A stretch of DNA of 12,948 bases, from positions 1 to 12,948 of the forward strand of contig JADHWK010000062.1 in NCBI GenBank assembly GCA_016783505.1. The letters run 5' to 3'. Within the stretch, counting starts at the first letter, position 1, and the number at the start of each line of letters is the position of its first letter. This document shows positions 6,228-12,948 of the stretch, piece after piece. A program made the position numbers and the translations under genes. Source of the DNA: Candidatus Zhuqueibacterota bacterium (GTDB lineage: Bacteria > BS750m-G25). The notes below the pieces were generated by a model, which saw only the letters and a list, made by a program, of their open reading frames with translations, was not told where the DNA came from and did no database searches.

Positions 6228-8498
6228 ATGCGTAGAAAAATGGCCACCCGGGTAAAGGTCCGGGAGCATAAGGGGGATAAAGATCGGGAAATCTGGGGTA
6301 TTCTTTTGATCTTTGCTTCCCTCATTTTGTTTTTATTTTTGGTCACCTACGGCCTTCAGGATCAGACTACCGGGAAGAAGGTCATCGGAAGGGTCGGTGA
6401 GGGGGTGTCCTTTTATTTGGTGAACTTTGGTTTTGGTTACTGGATGTCCTTTGTCATTCCCCTTCTTTTGTTCTACTGGGGGTTGCAGAGGCTTCGAAAA
6501 GGGATGGTCAAAAGGACCCTGGTCGTTTCCGGGGGACTGTTGGTGTTAGCCGGTTCTGTTTCTGTCTCCTTAGCCATTTTTCGGCAATACAAGGGGTTTA
6601 CTGAAAGCTGGGAGACCAACGGTCTTTTGGGCTCGTTTTTTGCCGATCAATTATTGAAGTATTTTGGCTATTTGGGGAGTTGTCTTGTTTTAGCAGCCCT
6701 GCTGGTGATGGTTGTTACCCAGACCTTTCGCCTCCCCCTCTCCGGTTTATTCGCCGCTATTGGGTCTTTTTTGACAGAAATGAGATACCGCTATCGGCTA
6801 AACGCCAGGATCAGGCGGGAGGAGCGGGTTAAGAAAAAGTCCCTGCGGGCCCTGGCGAAAAAAGAACGGGTGGCGAGGAAAAGAAAACGGAGGGCGGAAA
6901 AGGCAGCTGTGATTGAAGGGCTCGAGGAGGGGGGGGTGGAAAAAGGTAAAAAGGTGGATGAGAAAATTGCCACGGAGCCCATGCCCTCCCCCGAGCTGGA
7001 GGGGATTTCGGTTAGCGAGGGGGTCGGTGGTCCAGGGCAATATATCTTTCCTCCCCTGGATCTATTGAAATCCCCCTCCCGGGCTGATACTGGGGTAACC
7101 ACCGAGGAGATGGATGAAAACGCCGCCATCATCGAGACCAAACTCGGGGATTTTGGTGTGGAGGCCCGGGTGGTGAGGGTTTCCCCGGGGCCGGTGGTGA
7201 CCCGGTTCGAGGTGGAACCGGCCCCCGGGGTCAAGGTCAGCCGGATCGTCAGCCTTGCCGACGATTTGGCCTTAGCCATGCGGGCCAAGCGCATCCGGAT
7301 CGTAGCCCCCATCCCCGGCCATGCGGCGGTGGGAATTGAAATCCCCAATCGTCACCCGGAGACCGTATATTTGCGGGAAATTATCGGTTCTCCTGAGTTC
7401 CAGGGGTTAAAATCCCTGCTTTCCTTCGCCGTGGGCAAGACTATCTCCGGTGATATTTACTGCGCCGACCTCAAACAGATGCCCCATCTTTTGATCGCCG
7501 GGGCAACCGGGTCGGGAAAGAGCGTATGTATTCATGCCATTATTGCCTCCATTCTCTATCGGGCGCGACCCGACGAGGTCCAATTTGTCATGATTGACCC
7601 TAAACGGCTGGAGCTAACCTCCTATTCCAAACTTAAAAATCATCACCTGACAGTCCGGGATGACCTGGAAGAGGGGGTGGTCACCCACTATAAGAATGCG
7701 GTCAAAATACTCCAGAGCGTTGAAGGGCAGATGGCTAAGCGGTATCGGCTGCTGTCTGCGGCCGGGGTGCGCAATATTGATGAATACAACCAAGCTATTG
7801 ACTCTGGGAGGGAGTTGCCGGCGGTGGAGGGGATAGACCACCACCGGTTGGTCTACCTGGTCATCATCGTAGATGAACTGGCCGACCTCATGCTGGTGGC
7901 GGCCAAGTCCATCGAAGAACCCATCACCCGGCTGGCCCAGATGTCCCGGGCAGTGGGCATCCATCTCATTCTGGCCACCCAGAGGCCCTCAGTGGATGTG
8001 ATCACCGGTGTGATCAAGGCCAACTTTCCGACTAGAATGGCCTTTCAGGTGGCCTCTAAGGTGGATTCCCGCACTATCTTAGACCTGAACGGGGCGGAGA
8101 AGTTGTTGGGGAAGGGGGACATGCTGTTTTTGCCCCCGGGACAGCCGGAACCGATCCGTATTCACAGCGCCCTAATAACGAGCGAGGAGATTGACCGGAT
8201 TATATCCCACGTGATAGCCCAGCCCACCGATTTTGACAAATTGATCCTCGGGGAGAAGGAGGGCGAGGAAAAAGTGGGAATGATCGGTGAGGTCGGGCAG
8301 GACGAACTTTTTGAGGAGGCGAAAGGGCTGGTCATTCGCCATCAGCAGGGTTCAATCTCCCTGCTTCAGCGAAGGTTAAAGATCGGCTACGCCCGCGCCG
8401 CCCGCCTCATTGACGAACTGGAGGCAGCAGGTGTAGTGGGCCCCTTCGATGGTAGCAAGGCCCGGGAGGTGTTGGTTGGACCCGATTCTTTGGAATAA
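6228..8498 (+). CDS. ftsK: DNA translocase FtsK/SpoIIIE family
   Basis: A 756-residue membrane-anchored DNA motor that moves chromosome termini at the division septum. About four N-terminal membrane segments lie near 23-41, 65-85, 97-117 and 145-170. A highly basic stretch (186-226) and a short acidic linker (about 227-290) follow. The alpha domain (about 295-400) leads to the RecA-like motor: Walker A GATGSGKS (425-432), DPKR, Walker B LVIIVDELADL (544-554) and LATQRPSVDVITG. The C-terminal gamma winged helix (about 692-750), with GSISLLQRRLKIGYARAARL, would read polar KOPS-type sites. Residues 467-506 lack the usual IPHLL-x-PVVTD-type segment although flanking motifs are intact. The start rests on weak AAGAG (6214-6218); ATG 6240 is an alternative. 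The G8 run at 6929-6936 is in frame. The linker is far shorter than in E. coli FtsK. Confidence 0.95.
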   Translation: MRRKMATRVKVREHKGDKDREIWGILLIFASLILFLFLVTYGLQDQTTGKKVIGRVGEGVSFYLVNFGFGYWMSFVIPLLLFYWGLQRLRKGMVKRTLVVSGGLLVLAGSVSVSLAIFRQYKGFTESWETNGLLGSFFADQLLKYFGYLGSCLVLAALLVMVVTQTFRLPLSGLFAAIGSFLTEMRYRYRLNARIRREERVKKKSLRALAKKERVARKRKRRAEKAAVIEGLEEGGVEKGKKVDEKIATEPMPSPELEGISVSEGVGGPGQYIFPPLDLLKSPSRADTGVTTEEMDENAAIIETKLGDFGVEARVVRVSPGPVVTRFEVEPAPGVKVSRIVSLADDLALAMRAKRIRIVAPIPGHAAVGIEIPNRHPETVYLREIIGSPEFQGLKSLLSFAVGKTISGDIYCADLKQMPHLLIAGATGSGKSVCIHAIIASILYRARPDEVQFVMIDPKRLELTSYSKLKNHHLTVRDDLEEGVVTHYKNAVKILQSVEGQMAKRYRLLSAAGVRNIDEYNQAIDSGRELPAVEGIDHHRLVYLVIIVDELADLMLVAAKSIEEPITRLAQMSRAVGIHLILATQRPSVDVITGVIKANFPTRMAFQVASKVDSRTILDLNGAEKLLGKGDMLFLPPGQPEPIRIHSALITSEEIDRIISHVIAQPTDFDKLILGEKEGEEKVGMIGEVGQDELFEEAKGLVIRHQQGSISLLQRRLKIGYARAARLIDELEAAGVVGPFDGSKAREVLVGPDSLE

Positions 8499-8534
8499 TA
8501 AAGAGTAAAGTTTAGTTGAAGGGAGGGAAGTATC

Positions 8535-8711
8535 ATGATCAAAATTAAATTTAATTCTGACCAGGATAGAATCAATGGGTTTTATGAATTAGCCACTAAG
8601 GGAAAGGGCAGGAGCCTTCCAAATGGTATTTTTGAAATTGCCAATCGCTATCTAAAAATATTAAACACCGCCGGCATTTCTTACCGTATAATTGCTGATG
8701 AGGAAGAATAG
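8535..8711 (+). CDS. Small uncharacterised protein, 58 residues
   Basis: A short reading frame starting MIKIKFNSDQDR and ending IIADEEE. An excellent ribosome binding site, GGAGG (8522-8526), lies eight bases before the ATG, so translation is very likely. It fills the ftsK-lolA gap, starting 36 bases after ftsK and ending 15 bases before lolA, with the same orientation, which suggests an operon. The protein has a beta-strand-like start (IKIKF), a glycine/lysine-rich turn (TKGKGRSLPNG), a probable helix (IFEIANRYLKILNTAG) and a final strand (SYRII) with an acidic tail. It has no signal peptide, membrane segment or cysteines. I do not recognise the family. The mixed alpha/beta outline suggests a small cytoplasmic domain, but no function can be assigned. 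Confidence 0.8.
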   Translation: MIKIKFNSDQDRINGFYELATKGKGRSLPNGIFEIANRYLKILNTAGISYRIIADEEE

Positions 8712-8726
8712 AGGTAATTTAACTTT

Positions 8727-9386
8727 ATGCAGTCAGAAACGAAAACGATTAAAGGTGTACTTTTCTCCCTGATCGGCTGTTTGTTGTTTTTGAGATCTAT
8801 AGCCGGTTTCGGCATCACGGGGGAAGATGTCATCAATAAAGTTCAATATAGGTTTAAAAAACTAAAGACCTTTCAGGCGGATTTTAAACAGGTTTTCGAG
8901 TGGAAATTGGCGGGGGAGACCCAGATTCTGACGGGGAAGATTTACCTTAAAAAGGACGATAAGTTCAGGCTGGAAACGGAGGATCAAATCTTCGTCTCTG
9001 ACGGGAAGCTTATCTGGCAATATTCCTACCTTACCGATCAGGTCATCGTCGAAGAGATCAAGAAAACTCCCGATAGCCTTCTACCCCGGGACCTTATCTT
9101 TGAGTATCCCAAAAGGTTTGGGGTCGAGAGCTGCCAGCGACTGAGGGAGGGAAAGAAGCGTTATTTTCTCCTGGAAATGTCCCCCCTCAAAGCCGAAGGA
9201 TTTATTGAGAATTTGAAGGTTTGGGTGGATGAAAAAGAATACATTACCCGACGGATTGAATTTGTTGACATTAATGAAAACAAAACAGTCTACCAACTGG
9301 ATAACGTCATACTCAACAGTAAAATAGATGATTACCTGTTTAAGTTTCATCCCCCTGAAGGGGCAGAGCTGATCGATTTGAGATGA
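8727..9386 (+). CDS. lolA: Outer-membrane lipoprotein carrier protein LolA
   Basis: A 219-residue periplasmic chaperone that accepts lipoproteins from the LolCDE exporter and carries them to the outer membrane. A Sec-type signal covers about 1-28: K6 and K9, a hydrophobic core, then a possible cleavage in SIAGFG. The mature part has the LolA pattern: an N-terminal helix with LKTFQADFKQ, then TGKIYLKKDDKFRLET (lipid-cavity beta strand), VSDGKLIWQYS, LLPRDLIF and DNV-x-LN...FKF-PPEGAEL near the end. These are typical of COG2834. LIGC (15-18) matches a lipobox, but the hydrophobic core continues past the cysteine, so a soluble form is more likely. The ribosome binding site AGAGG overlaps the stop of the small upstream gene. 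Its presence implies a diderm envelope. Confidence 0.88.
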   Translation: MQSETKTIKGVLFSLIGCLLFLRSIAGFGITGEDVINKVQYRFKKLKTFQADFKQVFEWKLAGETQILTGKIYLKKDDKFRLETEDQIFVSDGKLIWQYSYLTDQVIVEEIKKTPDSLLPRDLIFEYPKRFGVESCQRLREGKKRYFLLEMSPLKAEGFIENLKVWVDEKEYITRRIEFVDINENKTVYQLDNVILNSKIDDYLFKFHPPEGAELIDLR

Positions 9387-9407
9387 TTTGTTTGAGCATA
9401 TGGACTA

Positions 9408-10427
9408 ATGATGGTTCAAAATACCAAACGGATAGTCAGGTTTGTTGCTGGAATCGGGATCAGTCTATTGTTTTTATATTTAGTATTCCGAAGAATTGAT
9501 TTAGGGGAATTCATAAGAGCGCTTTCCCAGATTAACTATGGCTTGGTGCTATTGGCTATGGCTATATTGCTGGTGAGCGTGTGGGTTAGGGCGGTGCGTT
9601 GGAGAATTCTGCTATTACGTTTTGAGCGCATTAATACCTTTTCCTTGTTTTCAGCAACCATGATTGGGTATATGGGCAACAACGTACTTCCCTTTAGATT
9701 TGGTGAATTTATGCGGGCTTATGTGGTGCGGAAGCAATCATCAACTTCCTTCAGCGGGTCTTTTGCTACCATTGTAATGGAAAGAATCATAGATTTTATT
9801 TCTTTCTTCTTTTTCATAGGGGTTATTTTTTTGTTTCTACCCATTACTTCCTGGAGTCAAACCATAGGTGGTGTAGGATTGGTCTTAGTGGTTCTGTTTT
9901 TCATTGTAGTCTATTTTCTGAACCGACAGAAAGAAAAGATTCAAAAGTGGCAATTGGAGTGGAAGGGGAAATTGGAACAGAGGGGTAAGCATAGAATTGC
10001 TGATATTTTCAATTCTTTGATCAAAGGAGCAGAATCGTTGTGGGATAATCCTCAACCTGTATTGACTATTGGTATATCCATTCTACTCTGGATTATGTAT
10101 TTTTTTACGCATCTCCTTGTATTGCAATCTTTCAATTTTGACATTAACCTGTTGCATGCGATTAAGGCAACTTTGATTTTATTGATGGCTACGACATTAG
10201 CTATTTCCATACCCTCAGCGCCAGGTTACATTGGTACCTCTCATGGAGCCCTTGTTTGGGCGCTGGCTTTGATGGCTGTTGGAAGTGAGAATACCCGCGC
10301 CGCCTTTTCAGTGATAGCGCATATGGTCGGGTTTTTACCCTTGACCATCGGGGGGTTATTATTCTTGCTCAGGGGGCAACTATCTTTGCGCGAAATGAAA
10401 GCCCTGGAGCTTGACAGATCAGATTAA
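9408..10427 (+). CDS. Flippase-like membrane protein (lysylphosphatidylglycerol synthase TM region / UPF0104)
   Basis: A 339-residue integral membrane protein of pfam LPG_synthase_TM. About eight hydrophobic segments are visible, near 10-28, 45-61, 128-147, 152-171, 218-240, 253-271, 278-292 and 301-322. Family motifs are GYMGNNVLPFRFGEFMRAY (87-105), the ERIIDF stretch (125-130) and SAPGYIGTSHGAL (270-282). The family contains the membrane half of MprF and many stand-alone proteins linked to lipid or glycolipid translocation; the substrate here is unknown. No C-terminal aminoacyl-transferase domain is present, so this is not a full MprF. The gene is visibly AT-richer than ftsK and the phosphatase gene. 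Tandem ATG codons at 9408 and 9411 are both possible starts; the ribosome binding site is weak (GGA at 9402-9404). Confidence 0.85.
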   Translation: MMVQNTKRIVRFVAGIGISLLFLYLVFRRIDLGEFIRALSQINYGLVLLAMAILLVSVWVRAVRWRILLLRFERINTFSLFSATMIGYMGNNVLPFRFGEFMRAYVVRKQSSTSFSGSFATIVMERIIDFISFFFFIGVIFLFLPITSWSQTIGGVGLVLVVLFFIVVYFLNRQKEKIQKWQLEWKGKLEQRGKHRIADIFNSLIKGAESLWDNPQPVLTIGISILLWIMYFFTHLLVLQSFNFDINLLHAIKATLILLMATTLAISIPSAPGYIGTSHGALVWALALMAVGSENTRAAFSVIAHMVGFLPLTIGGLLFLLRGQLSLREMKALELDRSD

Positions 10428-10444
10428 CTCTAAGGGTAAATTGA

Positions 10445-11173
10445 TTGCGAATGATTGACATTCACAGTCACCTTCTTCCCGGGGTGGACGACGGCCCCCA
10501 GGATTTTGACGAGGCCCTGGAGATGCTTCGGGGAGCCGAGAGAGAGGGTATTATCGGGGTGGCAGCCACCCCCCACATATTAGACGGTATGTCTCCCCAG
10601 TTAGACCGTCAGATTGGGGATCAGTTTGATAGACTTAAGGGAAAGGTCGAAGAAGCAGGTATTGCTGTCCGTCTGTATTTAGCTTCCGAAATCTACCTCA
10701 GGGTTGGATTGGAGGGGTTGGGTCGGTATCGGTGCGGAACGTATAACGGGGAAAAATGCTATGTCTTAGTGGAATTTCCCCTCTATGACCTTCCCCCGGG
10801 ATACGAGGGGGAGATGATGCGCTTGCTTGGGGTGGGGTTGAAGCCCATCGTGGCCCATCCTGAGCGCAACCTGAAAGTGTTGGCCCGTCCTGAAATTCTG
10901 AAAAACCTGGTAAATAAAGGGATTCTGTTTCAGATCAACGCCGGTAGTCTGACGGGGATGTTCGGGTCCACGGTACGGGGGGTTGCCGCGAAGCTGCTTG
11001 AGGCTGGGTGGGTGCATTTCATCGCCTCCGACGCCCACGACCCCCGATTCAGACCCCTCAAATTGAAGAAGGCCCGGGATATGGCCGCAAAGCTGTTAAC
11101 CCCCCAAAAAGCCGATGAGCTGGTGTATCATAATCCGTTAAAGGTAATATCGGGAAAAAACTTAGCTTGGTGA
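10445..11173 (+). CDS. CpsB/YwqE-type PHP-family protein-tyrosine phosphatase
   Basis: A 242-residue PHP-fold metal-dependent phosphatase. Metal-ligand motifs are in order: DIHSHLLPGVDDGP (5-18), AATPH (40-44), SE (81-82), AHPER (137-141) and SDAHDPR (195-201). DIHSH-x-LPG-x-DDG is the hallmark of the CpsB/CapC/YwqE group, which dephosphorylates bacterial tyrosine kinases and their targets to tune capsule or exopolysaccharide synthesis. A Wzz-type gene, the usual partner, begins 288 bases downstream, supporting this role. TTG 10445 is given because AAGGG (10432-10436) is eight bases before it; ATG 10451 in the same frame would be 14 bases away and loses only two residues. The length is normal. 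The next gene up encodes the flippase-like protein, with a 17-base gap. Confidence 0.9.
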   Translation: MRMIDIHSHLLPGVDDGPQDFDEALEMLRGAEREGIIGVAATPHILDGMSPQLDRQIGDQFDRLKGKVEEAGIAVRLYLASEIYLRVGLEGLGRYRCGTYNGEKCYVLVEFPLYDLPPGYEGEMMRLLGVGLKPIVAHPERNLKVLARPEILKNLVNKGILFQINAGSLTGMFGSTVRGVAAKLLEAGWVHFIASDAHDPRFRPLKLKKARDMAAKLLTPQKADELVYHNPLKVISGKNLAW

Positions 11174-11190
11174 AGCCGCAATTTTGTTGC

Positions 11191-11214
11191 CACAAAGACA
11201 CAAAGACACAAAGA
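11191..11214. repeat. Three perfect tandem octamers, CACAAAGA
   Basis: CACAAAGA occurs three times without interruption at 11191-11198, 11199-11206 and 11207-11214, in the spacer after the phosphatase gene. The run is purine-biased on the + strand. It is the second short tandem intergenic array in the window, with no sequence similarity to the heptamers at 3591-3618. Confidence 0.75.
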
Positions 11215-11257
11215 GATTATAAGTTTTAAAGACAATAAGAATCCTTCTATAATTGTT

Positions 11258-11434
11258 ATGAAGGCCAATAAGAGGGTCGAAGAGGATACGCTTGTCTTTG
11301 TAGAGGACAAGTTCGAACGGAGGTTATCCCAGTCAGAAAATATCCGAAACCAGAGCCGATCTTATCAGATGGATGTTTATCTTTTGGGTAGGTCAGATCG
11401 GTGTCATATTTGGGAAATTGTTCGCTTTTTTTAA
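11258..11434 (+). CDS. Doubtful small reading frame, 58 codons
   Basis: ATG 11258 opens a 58-codon frame to TAA 11432-11434, starting MKANKRVEEDTLVFVEDKFE. The composition is protein-like and charged, and it fills much of the spacer before the Wzz gene. Against it, there is no ribosome binding site and the start codon is buried in the stem of the 11243-11264 hairpin. I do not recognise it. It may be a gene remnant or a chance frame. Confidence 0.18.
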   Translation: MKANKRVEEDTLVFVEDKFERRLSQSENIRNQSRSYQMDVYLLGRSDRCHIWEIVRFF

Positions 11435-11461
11435 GTCATAATGTAAGCCAAGGGGTTTTCA

Positions 11462-12948
11462 ATGGAAGAGTTGGAAGAAAAAGAGCAAAAAGTTCATCTG
11501 TCGGAATACTTCCGTATCCTTTACCGGGGACGGTGGATTATCCTGGTGTCCTTCCTGGCGGTGGTGATCTCGACGGTCTATTACACCTTCAATCAACGCC
11601 CTATTTATGAGGCGGTCACCACCATTCTGATCGAGGAGGCGGGCACGATGGGGAAAACCCTGTTCGGGGTGGACGCCTTCTTAACCCGGCAGACGAGGAT
11701 TTCCAATCAGGTTCAGATCCTTAAGAGCCGCACCTTGGCCGAGCATGTCGTCAGATCCATGCAGAAGTCCCCTTATTGGGATAAGCTTGAACTTTTGGGC
11801 TTTAATCCGGAGTTGGGAGAGATGTCCCCAAAACCACCTGAATTCGATAACATCGTGGCCAGCCTGCGGGGGCGTATTGAAGTCTCCCCGATCCGGGACA
11901 CCGACTTGATTGAGCTCAAAGTGACCGCCAATACCGCCTTTGAGTCCGCTTTCCTGGCCAATGAGACGGCCCAGGAATACTACCGCCAGAACCGGGAGTT
12001 CGGCAAGGGGGAAATCTCTGAGGTAATCAAATTATTGGAGAGCGAACTGGATCAGATCGGTGATGACCTAACCGCTTCTGAGGAGACGTTAAAACTATAC
12101 AAGGAGACAGAAAAAGTAGCCGCTTTGCCGGTGGAGACCCAGCAGTTGGTGGAACAGGTGGCTCAGTTTCAGAGCCTCTATGAAGCGGCCAAGACCGATC
12201 TGAAGACCAGCATGACCCGCTTGAACTATCTCAAAGAACAGCTCTCGGCGCGAAAGAGTACGCTGGTAGAGGATGTCTCCAAGATCACCAACCCTTTGAT
12301 CATTGAGCTGCAGGGAGAAATCGCCAGGAAGCAGACATTGATCGCCACCATAATGGGTCAGGGGATGCCGGGCTGGGAGGAGAAGGCGGCCTCCATTGAG
12401 AGGGAGATTGATCAGATCAAACAGAAGCTCATCGAGGAGATAACAAAGATCGCCGATTCGGAGTTGGCTTCCGTGGACCCCTTACGAACCTCACAGGAGA
12501 TTGTAAATAAGATTTTTGAGGTTGAGGTAGACAAGCATTCATTAGAGGCCAGGGTAAACGCTTTGGAAAAGGTGGTGGACCGGTTTGATCAGCAGTTAGA
12601 GGCTCTGCCCCAAAAGAGTTTGGAACTGGCGCGGCTGGCGCGCAACGCCAAGCTCAATGAAAAAATTTACATAATGCTTCGGGAGAAACACCAGGAATCC
12701 CAGATCACCGAGGCCGGGGTGATCGGAAACGTCCGCATCATTGACTCCGCCAAACCGCCCAAGTTTCCCATCAAACCCCGTAAAAAGCTCAACCTTATCC
12801 TGGCAACCATGGTCGGTCTCGGATTGGGTATCGGGATTTCTTTCTTAATCGAGTATTTCGACGACACGGTGAAGACCATTGAAGACGTGGAGCGGTTAGG
12901 ACTCACCATGTTGGGTTCCATCCCCAGCATTGACCCCGAAGAAATCGA
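11462..12948 (+). CDS. Wzz/GNVR-domain polysaccharide chain-length or export protein (5' part)
   Basis: An open frame of 495 codons runs off the right edge. AAGGGG (11450-11455) six bases before ATG 11462 fixes the start. The order is a short cytoplasmic N-terminus with LSEYFRILYRGRW, TM1 (about 24-41), a Wzz domain (about 12-105) including YEAVTTILIEE and QVQILKSRTLAE, long coiled coils (about 185-410), a GNVR-type region (about 384-465, GVIGNVRIIDSAKPPKFPIKP), then TM2 (about 443-463). It ends in a linker (EDVERLGLTMLGSIP) that in this family leads to a cytoplasmic BY-kinase or stops soon after. This is a GumC/Wzc/VpsO-type inner-membrane co-polymerase that sets polysaccharide chain length and export. 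The CpsB-type phosphatase upstream makes a tyrosine-kinase domain downstream likely. Confidence 0.9.
   Translation, partial: MEELEEKEQKVHLSEYFRILYRGRWIILVSFLAVVISTVYYTFNQRPIYEAVTTILIEEAGTMGKTLFGVDAFLTRQTRISNQVQILKSRTLAEHVVRSMQKSPYWDKLELLGFNPELGEMSPKPPEFDNIVASLRGRIEVSPIRDTDLIELKVTANTAFESAFLANETAQEYYRQNREFGKGEISEVIKLLESELDQIGDDLTASEETLKLYKETEKVAALPVETQQLVEQVAQFQSLYEAAKTDLKTSMTRLNYLKEQLSARKSTLVEDVSKITNPLIIELQGEIARKQTLIATIMGQGMPGWEEKAASIEREIDQIKQKLIEEITKIADSELASVDPLRTSQEIVNKIFEVEVDKHSLEARVNALEKVVDRFDQQLEALPQKSLELARLARNAKLNEKIYIMLREKHQESQITEAGVIGNVRIIDSAKPPKFPIKPRKKLNLILATMVGLGLGIGISFLIEYFDDTVKTIEDVERLGLTMLGSIPSIDPEEI

Larger units (their letters stand above)
11174..11461. other. Intergenic spacer before the Wzz gene, with hairpins
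   Basis: A 288-base gap. After the octamer repeats it holds a 9-bp hairpin with one bulge and a TTG loop at 11243-11264 (CCTTC-T-ATAA / TTAT-GAAGG), a 6-bp hairpin CTTGTC / GACAAG at 11291-11311, and a 7-base inverted repeat CCGATCT / AGATCGG (11356-11362, 11395-11401). None has a T-tract, so no classical terminator is seen. No strong promoter, ops or JUMPstart element was found. The spacer is probably the leader of the polysaccharide operon. Confidence 0.45.

Noticed and set aside
6791-7348. Long minus-strand open frame (185 codons) inside ftsK
   Set aside because: It mirrors the FtsK coding frame, has serine/threonine-rich shadow composition and no ribosome binding site; the + strand gene has complete FtsK motifs here.
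8769-8780. LolA as a lipoprotein, from the LIGC lipobox-like residues 15-18
   Set aside because: The hydrophobic core continues after the cysteine and LolA is normally soluble in the periplasm.
11128-11310. Minus-strand open frame covering the CACAAAGA repeats
   Set aside because: Much of it is translation of the tandem repeat and of the 3' end of the phosphatase gene; it has no ribosome binding site.
11401-11610. GTG-started + frame of 69 codons
   Set aside because: It overlaps the Wzz gene start in another frame and the Wzz frame has a clear ribosome binding site and domain.
1-12948. CRISPR array, tRNA or rRNA genes, insertion sequence, integrase or prophage genes
   Set aside because: No spaced direct repeats of CRISPR type, no tRNA-like cloverleaf noticed in the gaps, and no transposase, integrase or phage motifs in any supported frame.

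Overview
The window reads as a chromosomal segment of a diderm (Gram-negative-type) bacterium. All supported genes lie on the + strand, often closely spaced. LolA implies an outer membrane. A two-component/c-di-GMP regulator, a CpsB-type phosphatase and a Wzz/GNVR polysaccharide protein fit a bacterium that makes surface polysaccharide. Coding DNA is of medium GC and favours GGG glycine codons, which gives several G7-G8 runs. The lineage cannot be fixed from sequence alone. The split ThiD2/ThiE arrangement, an atypical FtsK motor stretch and short tandem intergenic repeats suggest a little-studied anaerobic lineage (Deltaproteobacteria-like or a candidate phylum); this is inference.

Layout. 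(1) 1-233 is the 3' end of a transketolase C-terminal subunit. (2) 245-817 is an AT-richer island with a MntA-like minimal nucleotidyltransferase and what looks like the last ~26 codons of a lost HEPN partner. (3) 892-3551 holds a REC-GAF-GGDEF diguanylate cyclase, then a class I aminotransferase with a strong ribosome binding site. (4) 3665-6071 holds gcvT, thiD2 and thiE. ThiD2 and ThiE are commonly fused but are separate here, and a REPIN-like inverted pair of hairpins with GTAA loops lies in the gap between them. (5) 6084-6209 carries a good sigma70-type promoter followed by an intrinsic terminator and a mutually exclusive alternative hairpin, so it may be an attenuated leader or a small RNA ahead of ftsK. 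(6) 6228-9386 holds ftsK, an unrecognised 58-residue gene with an excellent ribosome binding site, and lolA. (7) 9408-12948 holds a flippase-like membrane protein, a CpsB/YwqE-type PHP phosphatase, a 288-base spacer with octamer repeats and hairpins, and the start of a Wzz/GNVR chain-length protein running off the end.

How the genes work together. thiD2 and thiE supply two consecutive steps of thiamine phosphate synthesis (HMP-PP formation, then joining to the thiazole phosphate). gcvT is the glycine-cleavage T protein, with no gcvH or gcvP in view. ftsK acts in chromosome segregation. lolA, the flippase-like protein, the phosphatase and the Wzz protein form a cell-envelope block. The phosphatase and Wzz protein probably belong to one tyrosine-phosphorylation-controlled exopolysaccharide system. 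The most noteworthy unexplained items are the REPIN-like element in the thiD2-thiE gap, the promoter-antiterminator-terminator leader before ftsK, the variant FtsK motor segment, the 58-residue gene between ftsK and lolA, and the orphaned MntA with a HEPN remnant.
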